Of a stretch of DNA of 64,000 nt, positions 25,994 to 34,867 are shown in pieces. A program made the translations under genes and the position numbers. Position 1 is the first letter of the stretch. Each line of letters opens with the position of its first letter. The stretch is from NCBI GenBank assembly GCA_958295495.1, contig OY282352.1, positions 1,922,001 to 1,986,000 of the forward strand, in the 5' to 3' direction. This DNA is from an uncultured Latescibacterota bacterium (GTDB taxonomy: Bacteria > Latescibacterota > UBA2968 > UBA8231). The notes under the pieces are model-generated. The model was not told where the DNA came from. It did not search any database and saw only the letters and a list, made by a program, of their open reading frames with translations.

Positions 25994-27466
25994 TCACTTA
26001 TGCGGCCTAAATGCGGCCTTTTCTCCGGGCGTCGGCGAGTGGTCGAAGGCACCGCGTTGAATCACCGCAGCGGCCCCGCCGGCGGCTGCGACTTTCGCCC
26101 GCTGGCTGGCCTGGGCCTGTTCGTCAACCGCTTCTGGGTCGAGTAAGGAGCGCAATTCTCTTTCGCAACCTCGCAACAGGTCTTGGTACTCTGGCATACC
26201 CGACAAATCGCTTAGTTCGTCGGGATCCTCCGCCAAGTCAAAAAGCTGCGGTGGTGCGCCAACGTAGTAATTGTACTTGTAGCGATTGCGGCGCAACATA
26301 TAGGTGCCGTGCTCAGTGCCCAGCGCGTGATACTCGCTGAAGACGGTGCGCTCCTGATCGTCCTCTTGCGCGATCTGCCACAGCGAGCGGCCGGGCAGGT
26401 CTTCATCGCTCAATGCGGCCCCCATGCTGCGGCCGGACTGCCCAGCCCCGACGCATTCGAGCGCGGTTGGAAAACAATCCACCAAAGAAACAGGCGTCTG
26501 CACCACCTTCCCCTCCGGCACGTCGGGGCCGGCTGCAATCATCGGTACAGCCGCGGCCTCGTCGTAGAGCGTAAATTTGCCGAAGATGCCGCGGGCCCCC
26601 AAGCATTCGCCATGGTCGGAGGTATAGAGCACGCGGGTGGAGTCCGTCAGGCCGTACTCGTCGAGCGCACCGAGTACGCGACCGATCTGCTGGTCGAGAT
26701 AGGTCGTGGTACCGTAGTACGCGGCTGTAACTCGCCGCACCGTTTCTTCGCTGTGCCCTTGGTCGAAGCGGAAGAAGCGGCGGAAGTAGTCTAGCGCCGG
26801 ATGGTCAGGCCACGTGTCGGGCGTCCACTGCGGCGGCAGCGGCACGTCTGCAAGCGGATACTGCGCGTAGATTTCCGGCGGGGCGATATAAGGCGGATGC
26901 GGGCAGACGAAATTGAGAAAGACCCCCCAAGGCTTGGCATCGTCTCGGTGCTCGGCGAGCCAGCGCAAGGCGTGTTCGGTGCAGCGGGCGTCGTATTGCA
27001 AATAAGTCGAATCGCCCGCGCCGGCGCGCTCAAGCTCGCCGTGCTTGTCGCGAAAGGGCGGGCGAGCGCGGATGCAGCCGAGTACATCGCCGACGCCATC
27101 GACTACGTGCAACGGCTCGATCTCCTCGCTAAATCCGTGGTCTGCGCCTTGCCCCTTGAAGTGCAACTTGCCGATCGAATCGCTGCAGAAGCCCTGTTCC
27201 CGCAGGCGCTGATGCCAAGAGACGGGCGTACCGTCATAGGGATGCCCGTTGTCCCAGTAGCCGATTTGATGCACGTAGCGGCCAGTGGCCAGCGCGGCGC
27301 GGGCCGGGACGCAGATCGGGCAGTTGGTATAGGCATTTTGGAAGCGGGTGCCGCGCGCGGCTAAGGCGTCTAGATGGGGCGTCTGCACCAGCGGATGGCC
27401 GTAGCAGCCGCTGGCGAGCCGGTGGTGCTGGTCGGATAAGATGAACAGAAAGTTGGGCGACTTCAC
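25994..27466 (-). CDS. Sulfatase (Cys-type arylsulfatase family), second of a pair
   Basis: 490-aa alkaline-phosphatase-superfamily sulfatase. The formylglycine signature C-x-P-x-R is CVPAR (Cys52), preceded by the metal-binding LFILSDQHHRLASGCYGHP. Further metal residues lie in LYTSDHGECLGARG near residue 290. It starts with GTG 27466 in a 4-nt GTGA overlap with the upstream sulfatase. Activity needs a formylglycine-generating enzyme, not in the window. No signal peptide is visible, so it probably acts in the cytoplasm. Confidence 0.9.
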   Translation of the reverse strand: MKSPNFLFILSDQHHRLASGCYGHPLVQTPHLDALAARGTRFQNAYTNCPICVPARAALATGRYVHQIGYWDNGHPYDGTPVSWHQRLREQGFCSDSIGKLHFKGQGADHGFSEEIEPLHVVDGVGDVLGCIRARPPFRDKHGELERAGAGDSTYLQYDARCTEHALRWLAEHRDDAKPWGVFLNFVCPHPPYIAPPEIYAQYPLADVPLPPQWTPDTWPDHPALDYFRRFFRFDQGHSEETVRRVTAAYYGTTTYLDQQIGRVLGALDEYGLTDSTRVLYTSDHGECLGARGIFGKFTLYDEAAAVPMIAAGPDVPEGKVVQTPVSLVDCFPTALECVGAGQSGRSMGAALSDEDLPGRSLWQIAQEDDQERTVFSEYHALGTEHGTYMLRRNRYKYNYYVGAPPQLFDLAEDPDELSDLSGMPEYQDLLRGCERELRSLLDPEAVDEQAQASQRAKVAAAGGAAAVIQRGAFDHSPTPGEKAAFRPHK

Positions 27467-28968
27467 GGCGCACCCACGACTTTGTCTGCGCCTATTTGTG
27501 GCGGTGCGGGATAGTGCAAGCCGCGTTGACCGGAGAGGTTGCGGTTGGGACGGGGTGCCCATTGCTGGTCGGGCAAGCCGACGAGTTGGCCGTCTTGGAC
27601 CCAGGCTTCGTCGCCGCCGTAGAGTTCGCCGACGAGTCGCTCGCTGAGCTGGGCCTGTATTGCGGCGTGGTCGGGTGAGCCGGCTAGGTCGTTCAGCTCG
27701 CTGGGATCGCTTTCGAGGTCGAAGAGCTGGAGGCGGTTGCACACTGGATAGTAGATCAGCTTGTGTCGTTCCGCACGGATCATGCGGGTGGCGGAGGCCC
27801 CTTCGCCGCATTCGCCGTAGAGATAGGTGCGCCGTTTCTCGCCGACCATCGACAGGCCCTCGACGGCGTCGGGGATGTCGATGCCCGCTAGGTTGAGCAG
27901 GGTCGGCATGACGTCCTGCCAGCCGACGAGGCGGTCATCTATAGTATGATGCGGCACTCGTCCGTCCCGGCCTCCGAGCAAGATCATCGGCACGTTAGCC
28001 GACTGCTCGTAGTAGAGCCGCTTGGCCCACAGGCCGTGGTTGCCGAGCATGTCGCCGTGGTCGGCCGTGAAGCAAATGATGGTATTGTCGAGCAGCCCCT
28101 CCTCGCGCAGGGTGCCGATGACCACGCGAAGCTGGTGGTCAATCTGGGTGCAAAGCGCGTAGAAGGCGCGGCGGATGCGCAGGATTGCGTCGCCAACTCT
28201 GGCGGCGGACAGCTCCGGCCCCGCGAGGTGGGCGTTGGCCCCCTGAATGACTTTGAGCGCATAGGGCAGATCATCGAAGTCGTGTGCCCAAGCGCCGTGG
28301 TGCGGCGCGTCGATCTCAATATCGCGGTAGAGGTCGAGATAGCTCTGCAAGGGCACCAACGGCGGGTGCGGGTGGCGGAAGGAAAGATACCAAAAGCCGG
28401 GCTTGGCCGGGTTGCGCCGCTTAATCATCCGGCTCATCTGGCGCGCTGCCCAAGTGGTGGGGTGGCAGTCCTCGGGCAAGTGATAGGGGCGGAAGGAGTA
28501 TTCGTTGTTGCTCATGCCGTGGGCAAAGCCCATGCCCGCATGGCCTTGGTCCGCGAGGAAGAGATCGTAGTCGTCAACAGCCCCCAAGTGCGGTCGGCCC
28601 TCTTCGTCGAGGAGCACATCGTCGAAGCCAATGCGGTCGCGTTGGGGAAATACGTGGAGCTTGCCAACGGCATAGGCTTGGTAGCCAGCGTCGCGGAAGG
28701 TCTGCGCCACCGTCGGCAAGCTGGGCATGGGGGCGGTTGTTTTGAAGACCCGGTCGCCGTGGGTGCGAGGCGGAGTCCCCGTCATCAGGGTACGGCGAGC
28801 GGGGATGCAGACCGGGCATTCGCTATAGGCGTTGACAAAGCGAGTGCCGCTGCGGGCGAGTGCGTCGAGGGTGGGGGTGAGGATGGCGGGATGGTCGGCT
28901 GCGCCCAAAAGGGAAGCGGCCCAATGGTCGGTGGTAATCAGGAGGACGTGTGGTCTATCGTTTGCCAT
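27463..28968 (-). CDS. Sulfatase (Cys-type arylsulfatase family), first of a pair
   Basis: 501-aa sulfatase. VLLITTDHWAASLLGAADHP gives the N-terminal metal site and CIPAR (Cys54) the formylglycine motif in SECPVCIPARRTLMTGT. IICFTADHGDMLGNHGLWAK near residue 300 completes the metal site. ATG 28968 gives the family N-terminus; an upstream ATG (28974) is close. It shares GTGA translational coupling with the second sulfatase, and the MFS gene follows. No signal peptide is seen. Confidence 0.9.
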   Translation of the reverse strand: MANDRPHVLLITTDHWAASLLGAADHPAILTPTLDALARSGTRFVNAYSECPVCIPARRTLMTGTPPRTHGDRVFKTTAPMPSLPTVAQTFRDAGYQAYAVGKLHVFPQRDRIGFDDVLLDEEGRPHLGAVDDYDLFLADQGHAGMGFAHGMSNNEYSFRPYHLPEDCHPTTWAARQMSRMIKRRNPAKPGFWYLSFRHPHPPLVPLQSYLDLYRDIEIDAPHHGAWAHDFDDLPYALKVIQGANAHLAGPELSAARVGDAILRIRRAFYALCTQIDHQLRVVIGTLREEGLLDNTIICFTADHGDMLGNHGLWAKRLYYEQSANVPMILLGGRDGRVPHHTIDDRLVGWQDVMPTLLNLAGIDIPDAVEGLSMVGEKRRTYLYGECGEGASATRMIRAERHKLIYYPVCNRLQLFDLESDPSELNDLAGSPDHAAIQAQLSERLVGELYGGDEAWVQDGQLVGLPDQQWAPRPNRNLSGQRGLHYPAPPQIGADKVVGAP

Positions 28969-29094
28969 CGGCATCTCTATTTTTAGCAAGGACCAGACCC
29001 GTCAGATGCGCGGGCAGCGGGCCTAGCTTGCGGTTGATTTTACAGCCTGCTCTAGGACAGGCGCGGTGAAGTCCGTAGAGCCGCGCTAGGCGGC

Positions 29095-29979
29095 TCAGGC
29101 CACCTCGTAGTCGCGTGCGGGCCGAGGCGGATTGCCCCAGTGGCTAACCGGGTCGGCGGCGTTGATCAGCACGCCCTCCTTCTCCCAAGAGTAGCCGGGG
29201 ATCGCGCGCACGTCGGGGGTGCAGTAGCGCAGAGTTAGCCCGCAACGCCGGCGGTCCGATTCGTTGTAGTGCGAGCTGTGCAAAAGCAGGTCGGAGTGGA
29301 TCGAGACCTCGCCGGCCTTGAGCTCGATGTCGATGACCTCGCCGTAGCGTTCAACCTCGTCCACCGTCTGGTTGAGGACGTTATTTTCCGCGGCGTCGCT
29401 CGGGCGAAATTCGAGCTGGCCGTAGAGGTGCGAGCCGGCGACAAAGCGCATACAGCCATTGCCGATGTCGGCGTCGTCAACGGCCAGCCAGACGGTCACC
29501 GTCTTGGAGGGAGTCAGCGGCCAGTAGCTGGCGTCTTGGTGCCAAGAGACGGTGGTGCCGTCCTTGGGCATTTTGCAGAAGTAGTGCGAGGCCAAGCCGA
29601 TCAGCTCGGGGCCGAGGAGATCGTGGACGTAGGCGAGGATCTTGGGATGGTGCATGAGGTCATAGACTTTGGCGAACTTGAGATGCGCCGAGCTGAGGGT
29701 GAAGCTGCCATAGCCGGCGGCTAGGACCTTTCTCAGTTGCTCGTCGAAGAAGGCCCGGTGCTCGGTGATTTCGGCGGCGTCGAAAATTCGCAAGCCCTTG
29801 AGGTAGCCGTCTCGGTTGAAAGCGGCAACCTGTTCGGTGGCAAGAGTGGTGGGATCATCGACTGTGCTGGGGTAGAAGCGCAAGTCGCGGTCCATTTCGC
29901 GCAGTTCGTCGTGGGTCGGCACGGCCTTGAAGGCGTAGTCAATTGTCTTGCCTAAAGGCAGGGTGCAGCGGTTTGTCAT
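29095..29979 (-). CDS. Phytanoyl-CoA dioxygenase (PhyH) family protein
   Basis: 294-aa Fe(II)/2-oxoglutarate oxygenase. SWHQDASYWPL gives His147 and Asp149; the distal His is in SDLLLHSSHYNESDRRRCGLTLRY with the 2-oxoglutarate Arg. AGGAG is 11 nt before ATG 29979. It lies upstream of the sulfatases on the same strand with a 126-nt gap and may be transcribed with them. The substrate is unknown; its place beside sulfatases suggests a polysaccharide-derived or sulfated metabolite, which is inference. Confidence 0.9.
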   Translation of the reverse strand: MTNRCTLPLGKTIDYAFKAVPTHDELREMDRDLRFYPSTVDDPTTLATEQVAAFNRDGYLKGLRIFDAAEITEHRAFFDEQLRKVLAAGYGSFTLSSAHLKFAKVYDLMHHPKILAYVHDLLGPELIGLASHYFCKMPKDGTTVSWHQDASYWPLTPSKTVTVWLAVDDADIGNGCMRFVAGSHLYGQLEFRPSDAAENNVLNQTVDEVERYGEVIDIELKAGEVSIHSDLLLHSSHYNESDRRRCGLTLRYCTPDVRAIPGYSWEKEGVLINAADPVSHWGNPPRPARDYEVA

Positions 29980-30196
29980 GGCGTCATTCTCCTACGTAGT
30001 GGTTACGAAATAAAACGCAATTTGCTCCTTGTCTCAAGGGCGGAGGGCTAGTCGGCGTAGAAGAATTCGCTGCCGACCTTTCTGTTTCATCGGCCCATGA
30101 GTTCCTCGTCTTATCGCAACAGCGGCCTTGGCAAGCACAAGTGGGGTTGTGAGCGGGTACCCCTAAGTATATCTTGGGCGCAAAGGAGGAAGATTT

Positions 30197-30511
30197 ATGA
30201 ATAAAGACAGCACCATTTCGCCAGGAGTGGGAACGCAATTGCTCTTTGAGAATGAGCGGGTGCGGGTTTGGGACCTGCGGTTGGCACCGGGCGAGAGCAC
30301 GGGTCTGCACCGGCACGAGCACGACTACCTATATGTAGTTATTGGCGACGGCCGGTTGCAGGCAGCCGATGCAGAGGGAAACCGCAGGGAGGCTAGTGAT
30401 ATGCAGGATGGAGAGGTGCGGTTCAGCGAGATCGAAGGGGAAGCGGTACACGAGGCGTTTAACGTCGGCGCAGGGCCATGGCGAAATATCATCGTCGAAT
30501 TGAAGGACTGA
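30197..30511 (+). CDS. Small cupin-domain protein
   Basis: 104-aa single cupin barrel. The metal-binding motif is GLHRHEHDYLYVVIGDG (His residues about 37-41 plus Glu), and the second motif EAVHEAFNVG has a His near residue 88. These proteins bind a metal and act as small enzymes or sensors; nothing more specific is visible. GGAGG is 8 nt before the ATG. The DoxX gene follows after 24 nt and is likely co-transcribed. Confidence 0.8.
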   Translation: MNKDSTISPGVGTQLLFENERVRVWDLRLAPGESTGLHRHEHDYLYVVIGDGRLQAADAEGNRREASDMQDGEVRFSEIEGEAVHEAFNVGAGPWRNIIVELKD

Positions 30512-30535
30512 AGTTAGCTAACCCAAGGAGCGAAT

Positions 30536-30967
30536 ATGATCCTAAGAAAATTGTTGTTCGGCCCACCACCCTCGGCTGGCATAGGCTATTCACTGGGGCT
30601 ACTGCTGTTGAGGGCTTCCGTCGGTGGCATGATGTTGCTCGGCCACGGCTGGGGCAAGTTGACCAGCTTTGCGGAGCGTTCTTCCTCGTTCCCCGACCCC
30701 TTGGGCATTGGATCGTCGTTGAGCATGGCCTTGGCCACCGGTGCCGAAGCGTTTTGCGCCCTAGCGGTGATTTTGGGATTCGCCACCCGCTGGGCTGTCG
30801 TGCCGCTCATGGTCACCATGCTAGTGGCCGCGCTTATCATACACGGGGACGATCCTTGGGCGAAAAAGGAACTCGCCCTATTGTACTTTTTCCCCTTTGC
30901 CGCGTTGTTTCTAACGGGCGCGGGGCGCTACTCGCTCGACGCCTTCTTTCGGCGCGAGGCGCGTTAA
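30536..30967 (+). CDS. DoxX-family membrane protein
   Basis: 143-aa membrane protein with four helices. GLLLLRASVGGMMLLGHGWGKLTSF and ATGAEAFCALAVILGFATRWAVVPLMVTMLVAALIIHGDDPW match the DoxX family, followed by a C-terminal GAGRYSLDAFF. Members are associated with quinone or thiol redox chemistry at the membrane, but this protein cannot be assigned further. AGGAG precedes ATG 30536. It is downstream of the cupin gene. Confidence 0.85.
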   Translation: MILRKLLFGPPPSAGIGYSLGLLLLRASVGGMMLLGHGWGKLTSFAERSSSFPDPLGIGSSLSMALATGAEAFCALAVILGFATRWAVVPLMVTMLVAALIIHGDDPWAKKELALLYFFPFAALFLTGAGRYSLDAFFRREAR

Positions 30968-30977
30968 GCCCCCGGCC

Positions 30978-32153
30978 TTACAGAATGTCGGGCGACTGCG
31001 GATCGATGCAGGCACCCCTAGGCCGCGGCCCCTGTGGCCGCTGCGGCATCTGGTCGTAAGACTGGTAAGCGATGTCTAGGTAAGGCGTCTCGACCCGGCG
31101 GTGCCCTTCGTAGCGCGAATTCATCGCCGCGTCGATAACCCCGGTCGTCAGCAGGGTGCGCTCGGGCGGATACGGGGCCTGACCCGTTTTGAAAAACTGC
31201 TCGATGTTGCGGCACAAATAGCCGAAATGGGCAAACGGCCCCCGGTTCTGCAAGTAGAACTCCGTGGCCTGCACCTGCCCTCCTATCCGTGCGGCATAGG
31301 CGAAGTCGCTGACATAGCCATTGAGCATCAAAGTCGCCGTGCGCAAGCCGTCGCGGTGTTCCATGAGGAAGACGGCCGGCTCTTTGGAATGCTTCTCCAT
31401 AGTCCCAGCCGGTTTTTTGGCAATGGCAGCGCAAGCGGCTTCGGCCAGCTCCCCAGACCACAGCCCCTCGTCGCGGGCGCACCACACATCGTCCCCTTCG
31501 AGGCACTGCACCCGCGTCACTCCCTGTTCGCCGCCGCTCCGCCGCTCAACCATGCACTGCAAAGTCTCTAAAGCGTGGTATCCGTATGCCTCGATGCCGC
31601 CGTAGCCGATGGATAGAGCTTCCTCAATGGGCGTCTCCTTGGGGTGCTCCAGCCAAGGAGAGCGCCAAGCTAAGGGCAGCGACGACCCGGCCATCAGCGG
31701 GATGCCCAGTTCTCCAGCCCGGTCCCACATCCACTGTGCGTCCCTAAAGTCATAGGCGAAATGCTTATCTGAAAATACGGGCACCGAGCGGCCGCTCTCG
31801 GCAAAGACGCCAGCGATTTGCTCAAAGAAATAGCGGCGCGGGTACATGTGGCGGCCCCGCTCGTTCCAAGGGTAGTCGCCGTGCTCACCGATGAGCAGCA
31901 CCGCATCTACATTGAGCTGGTCGGCACCAGCGTGCAGGGCGCGGCGGATGCTGGGATAGATGGGTATCCCGTACTCTTGGGCCAAGCCCGCGCCGATATC
32001 GTTTTCCAGCAGATGGTCGATGTACAAGGATACTAGGTCCACTTCCGGGGGCATCAGGCCCTCGTCCGTGGACATGCCCTTCATAAACTTGGTGGCAATG
32101 ACGTCGGCGTGCGACTTGGGATAGTAGATGGTGGCGATGGCGGCTACTCTCAT
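30978..32153 (-). CDS. Conserved protein of unknown function
   Basis: 391-aa cytosolic protein: MRVAAIATIYYPKSHADVIATKFMKG, PEVDLVSLYIDHL, NVDAVLLIGEHGDYPWNERGRHMYPRRYFFEQI, a CMVERRSGGEQGVTRVQCLEGDDVW segment, and a C-terminal EFYLQNRGPFAHFGYLCRNIEQFF. It looks like an alpha/beta enzyme related to proteins annotated in sulfatase- and PhyH-rich bacteria, but I do not recognise a named family. AGGAG precedes ATG 32153. It lies downstream of a PhyH gene on the same strand, which hints at a shared pathway. Confidence 0.75.
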   Translation of the reverse strand: MRVAAIATIYYPKSHADVIATKFMKGMSTDEGLMPPEVDLVSLYIDHLLENDIGAGLAQEYGIPIYPSIRRALHAGADQLNVDAVLLIGEHGDYPWNERGRHMYPRRYFFEQIAGVFAESGRSVPVFSDKHFAYDFRDAQWMWDRAGELGIPLMAGSSLPLAWRSPWLEHPKETPIEEALSIGYGGIEAYGYHALETLQCMVERRSGGEQGVTRVQCLEGDDVWCARDEGLWSGELAEAACAAIAKKPAGTMEKHSKEPAVFLMEHRDGLRTATLMLNGYVSDFAYAARIGGQVQATEFYLQNRGPFAHFGYLCRNIEQFFKTGQAPYPPERTLLTTGVIDAAMNSRYEGHRRVETPYLDIAYQSYDQMPQRPQGPRPRGACIDPQSPDIL

Positions 32154-32265
32154 GGTAAAGCTCCTATAGCAAAGACGGCACCTGCTCCTGTGTGCCGCAG
32201 CCAGTGAAAGGTGGTACAATTGTAATGTCTTGCGTAGCGTGCTGCCATGCCTAGCTGAAAAACGC

Positions 32266-33084
32266 TCAGGCCGCCCAGCATCCTTCCGTATAAGGCTCGC
32301 GGAGAAAGAGTCTTTTGCGTTGGGGGCTGGCGCGTGCAATCCACTCGGGCGGGATTTCCTGAGTGTAGCGATGCGGCGGCCCGGCTTCTTTGAAGATGTC
32401 GATGTTGAAGATGCGATAGGGCTGGGGAGAGTCCGCGGGCTTGGCCTCGACGGCGTGGAAAATCCGGGCATTGATATAGACCATGCTGCCCGGCGGTACG
32501 GCGAGCCGCACCTCTTTTAGCTCGCGCCCGGCCTCTGCGTCGCATGCCCCGGCCAGCATGCGCTCGGGCGTGGCCTCTGCGGTCGGGGCGATGAGGTGGC
32601 TGCCGGGAATGACCTTGAGGTTGCGGTCGCCGAGTTTGAAGCCATTGGGATAGTAGAGAATTTGGATGTAGTACTTGTCGCGCTCGGCGAGATTGAGGGG
32701 GTTTTTGTGTTTCCAGTGGTGGTGATCTTGGTGGTAGGGAATGGGGCCTAGGCCGCGCGGGGCGAGGTTGAGGGCGGAGTGGCAGAAGTGGTAGCTTGGG
32801 CCGATGGTGGCTTGCAGTAGCGCGGTTACAAAGGGATCGTCGATGAGGCGGTCGCCGCAAGGGCCGCGGTCGTTCCAAGGGCGGACGAAGTAGGATTGGG
32901 GCACGGCGGATTTTTCTTCCAAGGCGTCGAGGTAGCAGCGGACCGAGTCGAGGCCGAGAATTTCGTTGGTTAGGCTGCGCCGTGCCTCGTCCTTGAGTAC
33001 GTCTGGGTAGAAGATGTAGCCGTCGCGGTGGAAGGAGTCCAAGTCGGCTGCGGCGGGAGCTTGGCGGCGAAATAGTGAGTTCAT
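32266..33084 (-). CDS. Phytanoyl-CoA dioxygenase (PhyH) family protein
   Basis: 272-aa Fe(II)/2-oxoglutarate oxygenase. PIPYHQDHHHWKHKNPLNL gives His118 and Asp120; the distal His sits in INARIFHAVEAKPADSPQPYRIF, with an Arg for 2-oxoglutarate. The run of His after the motif is unusual for the family. It starts at ATG 33084 and is the upstream neighbour of the 391-aa unknown protein. Divergent on its other side is the phd-like gene. Confidence 0.9.
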   Translation of the reverse strand: MNSLFRRQAPAAADLDSFHRDGYIFYPDVLKDEARRSLTNEILGLDSVRCYLDALEEKSAVPQSYFVRPWNDRGPCGDRLIDDPFVTALLQATIGPSYHFCHSALNLAPRGLGPIPYHQDHHHWKHKNPLNLAERDKYYIQILYYPNGFKLGDRNLKVIPGSHLIAPTAEATPERMLAGACDAEAGRELKEVRLAVPPGSMVYINARIFHAVEAKPADSPQPYRIFNIDIFKEAGPPHRYTQEIPPEWIARASPQRKRLFLREPYTEGCWAA

Positions 33085-33189
33085 GGCGTTTATTGGTCAA
33101 TGAATTCTAGCGTACTGTGCGGTCTCTCGCAACCTATCCCCGTGCTACTTGCTGCGAGGAGTCCATGATGAATTCCGCCCATTAAAGCC

Positions 33190-33246
33190 TTGACAGAGGC
33201 GCATTCTTCATTCAATTTAGGGATAAAAGCCATATTAGCTAATATG
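33190..33246 (+). promoter_or_regulatory. Promoter and operator-like palindrome upstream of phd
   Basis: A perfect TTGACA (33190-33195) is followed after 18 bp by AATTTA (33214-33219), a modest -10. Downstream is CATATTAGCTAATATG (33231-33246), a perfect 16-bp palindrome 21 bp before the phd start. Phd/YefM proteins typically repress their own promoter through such sites, so autoregulation is likely. Confidence 0.5.
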
Positions 33247-33267
33247 AATAAGTCGAGAGATGCGCCC

Positions 33268-33519
33268 ATGAAAACAAAAGTCATAACATCGACTAAAGCG
33301 CAAAATAATTTTGGTCAGATAATAGACTCGGTCGTTCAAGATCGAACTCGGTACGTTGTCAAACGGCGCAATGTATCGCAGGCAATCATAATGAGTTTAG
33401 CGGATTTTAGCCAGTTGTTGGAAAACTCGTCTGACAGACAGAAGATGAGCGATATGATTGGCGAATTATCCCCTGTTTACAGTCTCGGCGAGACAATAGG
33501 GTCTTCTGTCGAAGAATAG
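33268..33519 (+). CDS. Phd/YefM-type antitoxin
   Basis: 83-aa protein with TKVITSTKAQNNFGQIIDSVVQDRTRYVVKRRNVSQAIIMSLADFSQLLEN, the Phd/YefM DNA-binding fold and its conserved R-N-x-x-x-A-I-I-M-S core. GAGAGA 7 nt upstream supports ATG 33268; an ATG at 33244 lies in the palindrome. No toxin follows. Instead a DNA methyltransferase begins 31 nt later, so this Phd protein may have become a regulator of the restriction-modification genes. The cassette is AT-richer than its surroundings. Confidence 0.85.
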   Translation: MKTKVITSTKAQNNFGQIIDSVVQDRTRYVVKRRNVSQAIIMSLADFSQLLENSSDRQKMSDMIGELSPVYSLGETIGSSVEE

Positions 33520-33550
33520 GCGACTCATCTAAGCAGAGAAAGAGAAAGAA

Positions 33551-34867
33551 ATGGTATATGCAGTACAAGCTAAAACTGGGGAGGAATTAAATCGGATTTA
33601 CGCGGAAGATTTATCTATCCACGAATGGTATCGGTTTGTTCTTTCCTATCCGCCGCACTTGGTTCGTCGTTATATTGATATGTTTAGCCTGACAAAACGC
33701 CACTGGGTGCTGGACCCATTTTGCGGCACGGGAACAACTTTGGTTGAGTGCAAGAAGAATGGCATTCCGAGCACTGGCTTAGAGGCCAATCCCGTAGTAC
33801 AGTTCGCCGCGCAAACTAAAGTTCTATGGGATATAGATCCCGATAATCTTGTTAGACATGCCAAGAATGTTGCTGAAGAAGTAGAGGTTCAATTGAAAAG
33901 GGAAGGTATCGAAGATGATCCTCTTTTTAAGCTCAGTACCAACGGCAAAAAAATAGGTCTAAAGCTATTAGAACCTGAATTAGAAGCATTGCTTATCAAA
34001 AATTCCATAAGTCCCAAACCCTTACATAAAACTCTCGCCCTCATAAATAACCTGAATAAAAAATCAGACGAACACCTAATTGCACACGAAAGGTTAGCAC
34101 TTGCAAAACAGTTGGTTTACAGTATCAGTAATTTGCGTTTTGGACCAGAAGTAGGTGTCGGGAAGCCGAAAGAAGATGCCCCGGTCATTGCACCTTGGTT
34201 AAAGGGCGTAAAAGACATGGCTAATGATTTGTGCCATACCCAAGTCAAGAGCCATAAAGCCGTACCATCGCTAGTAAAACTCACAGATTCGCGCAGTATA
34301 GATCCCTGCTTAGAACCTTTGACGTTCGACGCGGTTATAACCTCACCGCCATATCCCAATGAAAAGGATTATACGAGAACGACTCGTCTTGAAGCTGTTT
34401 TACTTGGCTACATAAATAACCGCTACGATCTACGACGACAAAAACAAAACTTGCTGCGGTCTAATAGCAGGGGGGTGTATAAAGCAGATACGGATGAATG
34501 CTGGGTTAAAGACAATGAACGCATACAAGAGCTGGCAGATCGGATAGAGGCTCGTCGGCTAGAACTGGAAAAAACGTCGGGATTCGAGAAACTCTATGCT
34601 CGCGTAGTAAGGTTGTATTTTGGAGGAATGGCACGGCACTTAGAAGAATTAAAACAGGTTTTGGCACCGGGAGCCCAACTTGCTTATGTCGTCGGAGACC
34701 AAGCGTCTTTTTTTAGGATTTTAATCTGCACGGGAGAGCTTTTGGCTAATATAGCAGAAGATCTTGGCTATGAAGTAACGGGTATTGATTTGTTTCGTAC
34801 GCGATTTTCTACAGCGACTCAGGAACGCCTGCGAGAGGAGGTTGTTCTCTTGCGATGGAATAGTTAA
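33551..34867 (+). CDS. DNA (N4-cytosine or N6-adenine) methyltransferase
   Basis: 438-aa enzyme with the S-adenosylmethionine motif WVLDPFCGTGTTLVECKKNG near residue 60 and the catalytic AVITSPPYPNEKDYTRTTRLEAV near residue 265. SPPY is most often seen in N4-cytosine enzymes but also occurs in N6-adenine ones. The ~200-residue insert between the motifs presumably recognises DNA. It is convergent with a PD-(D/E)XK protein, stop codons abutting, as in a type II restriction-modification system. Low GC suggests transfer. Confidence 0.88.
   Translation: MVYAVQAKTGEELNRIYAEDLSIHEWYRFVLSYPPHLVRRYIDMFSLTKRHWVLDPFCGTGTTLVECKKNGIPSTGLEANPVVQFAAQTKVLWDIDPDNLVRHAKNVAEEVEVQLKREGIEDDPLFKLSTNGKKIGLKLLEPELEALLIKNSISPKPLHKTLALINNLNKKSDEHLIAHERLALAKQLVYSISNLRFGPEVGVGKPKEDAPVIAPWLKGVKDMANDLCHTQVKSHKAVPSLVKLTDSRSIDPCLEPLTFDAVITSPPYPNEKDYTRTTRLEAVLLGYINNRYDLRRQKQNLLRSNSRGVYKADTDECWVKDNERIQELADRIEARRLELEKTSGFEKLYARVVRLYFGGMARHLEELKQVLAPGAQLAYVVGDQASFFRILICTGELLANIAEDLGYEVTGIDLFRTRFSTATQERLREEVVLLRWNS

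Noticed and set aside
27467..27811. N-terminal extension of the second sulfatase
   Set aside because: The extended frame is low-complexity Arg/Pro and overlaps the first sulfatase; the GTG at 27466 gives the family start.
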